Of a stretch of DNA of 64,000 nucleotides, positions 61,185 through 64,000 are shown one piece after another. The notes beneath the pieces are model-generated. The model was not told the origin of the DNA. It saw only the letters and a program-made list of their open reading frames with translations, and did not search any database. The DNA comes from DATBHW01 sp035307385 (GTDB lineage: Bacteria > Chloroflexota > Ktedonobacteria > Ktedonobacterales > DATBGS01): NCBI GenBank assembly GCA_035307385.1, contig DATGID010000004.1, positions 24,380 to 88,379 on the forward strand, in the 5' to 3' direction. The position numbers were made by a program, and so were the translations under genes. Positions within the stretch are counted from its first letter, which is position 1, and each line of letters starts with the position of its first letter.

Positions 61185-61990
61185 GCCGCCACCTCCACCC
61201 AGCGCTTTACGGTGGCAACCATGTCTACCAGCATGCTGGTGCGGATAGCGGGCACCTGGAGCAGCGCCAGGTGGCCTGCCTCCGGGTAGCAGAAGGCGGT
61301 ACAGGTGCTCGTGGTCTGCTCCTGCCAACCTGCCAGGGTGACGGGCGGGTAGAGCTGATCGCGCTCACCGGCAAAGGTCGCCAGCGGGAAGGCAAACGGC
61401 GCTTCTGGCGAGTAGGTGAAGTCTTGCGCGATGGACAGGCCGCCACGGAGCTGCGCCACGAGCTGCGCCAGTCGCGCCGGAGTGGCGAGCACCTCCTCTG
61501 GCGTGCCTCCCTCGCGCCGGAGGTGGCTGCGCCACTCGGAAAGCTGCCAGGCGTCCCAGGCAGCCGGGGGCTGATAGTGCTGGGGCGCGCACATGGCGAT
61601 CACCACCAGGTCCAGGGGAGCCTTCGCCTGGCGTCGGCGGAGTTCTCTCGCCACGCCAAAGGCCAGCAGTGCTCCCAGGCTCGCGCCACAGAGGACCAGC
61701 GGCGCATCGGTACGCTGCGTTTCCAGCGCATCCGTCAGAGCGCTGACCAGCCCGTCATAGTGCCAGTCCGCCGTCCAGTCCAGTTGCACGCCCCAGAGCT
61801 CGAAGTCGGCTGGCAACAGTGGTTGCAGGCTGCTGGGTGTTTTCAGCCAGGGCAGGAAGGAGAAGAACCCTCCTGCATTGGGCGGGAGACAGAGCATCTG
61901 CACCCTGACCTGCTCCCTCGGCGGCGAGAGGCGGGCCAGATGCAGGGTTGAGGCCGGAGCGGTCATCAGGCGCAAGGGCATCGTCTGCAT
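61181..61990 (-). CDS. Type II thioesterase
   Basis: A 269-residue alpha/beta hydrolase that would release or proofread carrier-bound acyl or aminoacyl groups. The triad is visible: S104 in GASLGA, D211 in GERDQLYP and H240 in EAGHLAL. The N-terminal LCLPPNAGGFFSF is the usual opening of type II thioesterases of NRPS and PKS clusters. The ATG at 61990 overlaps the NRPS stop as TGATG. In the nikkomycin logic (NikP2) such an enzyme frees the hydroxylated amino acid. Confidence 0.88.
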   Translation of the reverse strand: MQTMPLRLMTAPASTLHLARLSPPREQVRVQMLCLPPNAGGFFSFLPWLKTPSSLQPLLPADFELWGVQLDWTADWHYDGLVSALTDALETQRTDAPLVLCGASLGALLAFGVARELRRRQAKAPLDLVVIAMCAPQHYQPPAAWDAWQLSEWRSHLRREGGTPEEVLATPARLAQLVAQLRGGLSIAQDFTYSPEAPFAFPLATFAGERDQLYPPVTLAGWQEQTTSTCTAFCYPEAGHLALLQVPAIRTSMLVDMVATVKRWVEVAA

Positions 61991-63822
61991 CAGCGCACCT
62001 CCAGGTCAGGAAAGGGTTTTGGTCCCCTAGCGAGGGCGGCAGCAATCCGATACAGCGGCCAGGTGAAGGCTTGTTCCTGGGTCAGACTCTGGTGCCACTG
62101 TCCGGCGATCTGCACTTCCAGGTACCCCAGCGTGAGCGAATCCAGGCCCAGTTCTGGCAGCGTTGCCAGCACATTGACCTCCGCCAGAGCAGTTGTTGGG
62201 TGGAAAGGGCTGTTGGTCAAGTCAGCCACCAACTGCGCGAGGCCGATTTCCGTTGCGGTGCTCGGCGGGCGGACCTCGCCAATGTAGTCCACCAGTTCCC
62301 GCACAGACGGGTCAGGATAGTGGTCAGGATTGGGGTCAACTTTCCCGTTCGGAGACAGCGGCAGCACCTCCAGTTCCACGCTTACGCAGCGGGCCACAAT
62401 CGGCTCAGGCAGCCAGGCCGCCAGATAGTCCCGCAGCACGCGGGTGGAAAGCTGCCTGCGCTCCTTGGGTACCACATAGAGCACAATCCCCACATGCTCC
62501 CGCCACAGCGCTTTGGAGGCCAGGATGTGTTCGTGCGCCCCGAGGAGTTGCTCGATCTGCTCCAGATTGCAGAGGACGCCGCCCGGAAGCTTGACTTGCG
62601 CATCGGTGCGTCCGGCAAACAGGAGCGAGCCATCAGGCAGCCAGGTGGCATGGTCGCCGGTATGGTAGCGACCATCGCGGAAACGCTTCTTGGTTTCGTC
62701 CGGGTTGAGATAGCCGCGTGCCTGGGGATACTCCACGACGATTTCCCCCGCCTGTCCTCTTGGAACCGGCAGGCCCTGTGCATCCAGCACCATGAAGCGC
62801 ACATAGGGCAGCGGCATCCCCAGCGTCGGGGTGCCCTGCCCGCCGTAGCGGCCCGTGGTCAGGCAGATGCCTGCTTCCGCAGGTCCATAGGCCGTGTAGC
62901 AGCGGCATTTGGCGGCATAGCGTTTGGCGAGGTCTTCCGGGCAGGACTCGCCAGCCACCACGATGGCCGGATGCGTGGGCAGATGAATGTCCGGCCACGT
63001 CGCCAAATAGGAGGGGGTACAAAACATCAGGCCGATGCCTTCGCGTTCAATCCAGGCCACCGTGTGCGCCCCGCTGTCCAGTACGCCCTGCTCTGGCAGG
63101 CAGAGGGTGGCTCCATTGGTAATCGCCGTGGCGATCACGCTCCAGAGGCCATCGAACTGCCAGGCAAAGCTATGCCCGACCCGATCTCCCGCGTGGACTT
63201 CGTACAAGTGTCCCTGCGCCTGGCCCAGCGGAGCCAGATGCGTGTGTGTGCAGAGCACGCCTTTGGGCGTGCCGGTGGACCCGGAGGTATAGATGAGGTA
63301 GGCCAGATTGGTGACACCCACTCCGGACGACGGCGGGGTGTTTGGCTGCTGTTCCACGCGCTGCTGGAGCGCGGCATCCTCCAGGCAGAGGATGGGGACG
63401 TGCTTGCTGAGACTTTCCTCCATGCGGCGGGCCTCACTGCCCTCGACAGCGACGATCAGGCGCGCCGCTGCCTCCTCCACCATGGCGGCGATCTGGGCAG
63501 GCGGATAAAAGTCACTCAGCGTCAACACCGCTCCCCCCGCTTTGAGGATGGCGAAGAGGGCGACGAGCGCGTCAACCTGGTGTCGGCCAGGCGTGAGGGC
63601 CAGGCCCACGACCACCTCCGGACCCACGTCGCGTTCGGACAGGACATGCGCCAGTTGATTCGCTTGTGCTTCCAGTTGGCGATAGGTCAGCGAGGCGGTG
63701 CCTTCCACTACGGCCACCACTTCTGGCGTCAAGGCCGCCTGCCTCGTCAGTACCTCATGCAGGCAGAGCTGAGATGAAGGCACTGGGTTGGGGGGGGCAT
63801 CGAGCGTCTGTACCAGAACCAT
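61990..63822 (-). CDS. NRPS adenylation-carrier didomain protein
   Basis: A 610-residue stand-alone A-T protein that would activate an amino acid and hold it as a thioester. Core motifs: LTYRQL (45-50), YTSGSTGTPKG (178-188), YGPAEA (312-317), YHTGD (386-390) and the A10 Lys K494 in LSPNGKVD. The residue equivalent to Asp235 (D224 in WQFDGLW) is kept, pointing to an alpha-amino acid. The carrier domain ends the protein with S562 in LGLDSL for phosphopantetheine. GAGAGG lies ahead of the ATG at 63822. No condensation domain is present. Confidence 0.92.
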   Translation of the reverse strand: MVLVQTLDAPPNPVPSSQLCLHEVLTRQAALTPEVVAVVEGTASLTYRQLEAQANQLAHVLSERDVGPEVVVGLALTPGRHQVDALVALFAILKAGGAVLTLSDFYPPAQIAAMVEEAAARLIVAVEGSEARRMEESLSKHVPILCLEDAALQQRVEQQPNTPPSSGVGVTNLAYLIYTSGSTGTPKGVLCTHTHLAPLGQAQGHLYEVHAGDRVGHSFAWQFDGLWSVIATAITNGATLCLPEQGVLDSGAHTVAWIEREGIGLMFCTPSYLATWPDIHLPTHPAIVVAGESCPEDLAKRYAAKCRCYTAYGPAEAGICLTTGRYGGQGTPTLGMPLPYVRFMVLDAQGLPVPRGQAGEIVVEYPQARGYLNPDETKKRFRDGRYHTGDHATWLPDGSLLFAGRTDAQVKLPGGVLCNLEQIEQLLGAHEHILASKALWREHVGIVLYVVPKERRQLSTRVLRDYLAAWLPEPIVARCVSVELEVLPLSPNGKVDPNPDHYPDPSVRELVDYIGEVRPPSTATEIGLAQLVADLTNSPFHPTTALAEVNVLATLPELGLDSLTLGYLEVQIAGQWHQSLTQEQAFTWPLYRIAAALARGPKPFPDLEVR

Positions 63823-63892
63823 AGATGTTCCTCTCGTGTGTGGGCAGGGGAGCAAGGCAGCTTGTTCCCCTGCGAACGGGCGATGGCCCTGC

Positions 63893-64000
63893 TTACGAGC
63901 GTCGATACCCACCCAGCGGCGACAGCCGTTGGGGGAGGCGCGAGTGCTGGTCCTCTGTAGACACTGAGGGAGCCGGTTTCTGGCTTCGTCCTGCACGCTC
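63893..64000 (-). CDS. Possible C-terminus of an upstream gene
   Basis: On the minus strand one frame is open from the window edge to a TAA at 63895-63893, giving 35 codons rich in Ser, Pro, Arg and Leu. It would end about 70 bp before the NRPS start, in the same direction. The frame could be the tail of another operon gene such as an MbtH-like or accessory protein, but nothing recognisable is seen. Confidence 0.25.
   Translation of the reverse strand, partial: ERAGRSQKPAPSVSTEDQHSRLPQRLSPLGGYRRS

Larger units (their letters stand above)
57470..64000. mobile_element. Putative serine-recombinase integrative element, right end outside window
   Basis: The left boundary is set by the broken response regulator at about 57470-57490. 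The recombinase gene reads toward this boundary, as is common for integrated phages and integrative elements. No matching second half of the target gene was found up to 64000, so the element would extend past the edge and include the NRPS-like operon. A later deletion or an unrelated junction could give the same picture, so the extent is inferred. Confidence 0.45.

Overview
The window is about 60% G+C and looks like chromosomal DNA of a Chloroflexota bacterium, most likely class Ktedonobacteria. This rests on gene content and not on any database search. The pointers are MurT/GatD peptidoglycan amidation, a T-box leader, F420/PPOX-type enzymes, CopC/CopD/YtkA copper proteins, and a receiver-domain response regulator of a style common in that class. 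Genes sit on both strands in short operons. No rRNA and no CRISPR array are present. One tRNA gene (Glu, CTC) is seen.

Layout, left half. 1-4340 holds a tandem two-domain aldehyde dehydrogenase cut by the window edge, a zinc-ribbon protein and deoC, which fits disposal of the acetaldehyde made by deoxyribose-phosphate aldolase. 4404-9989 is a copper or envelope module (copC, a YtkA-like protein, a CopC-CopD-YtkA fusion) with a NarL-type two-component system. A spaced direct repeat upstream of copC is a candidate regulator site. 10085-13315 has an Imm5-like protein, a small membrane protein, an alpha/beta hydrolase and a beta-propeller lipoprotein. Then come fumC, an H-NOX protein fused to a winged-helix-like tail, an MMPL transporter, and a DrrAB-type ABC exporter divergent from a MarR protein with a C-terminal beta domain. 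A T-box-controlled, archaeal-type valS follows, then type II NADH dehydrogenase, dodecin, OsmC, a chemoreceptor and tRNA-Glu.

Layout, right half. 29511-42478 carries a TetR/MMPL pair behind a 39-nt palindrome, a glucosaminidase-like wall enzyme, murT-gatD, a heterodimeric ABC exporter, MarR, PPOX and PadR genes, and an unannotated 41-residue membrane protein. 42641-48543 holds a GH13 enzyme and a LysR regulator divergent from the glyoxylate shunt genes aceA and aceB. 48743-57064 is more mosaic: a truncated LLM oxidoreductase, an MFS exporter, unknown and membrane proteins, an IS element and a surface protein.

The most notable region is 57226-64000. A response-regulator gene is cut within its receiver domain, exactly where a large serine recombinase gene begins. 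The missing half of the regulator is not in the window. Beyond the recombinase lies a tightly overlapping operon of an NRPS adenylation-carrier didomain, a type II thioesterase, a cytochrome P450 and a lipocalin-like protein. This has the same logic as amino-acid beta-hydroxylation cassettes such as NikP1/NikP2/NikQ. The operon may be cargo of an integrated element that runs past the right edge.

Two families of dispersed inverted-repeat elements, each present twice, lie in intergenic spaces. One family keeps its stem-loop architecture while the stem sequence differs, so it may be a structured mobile or RNA element.
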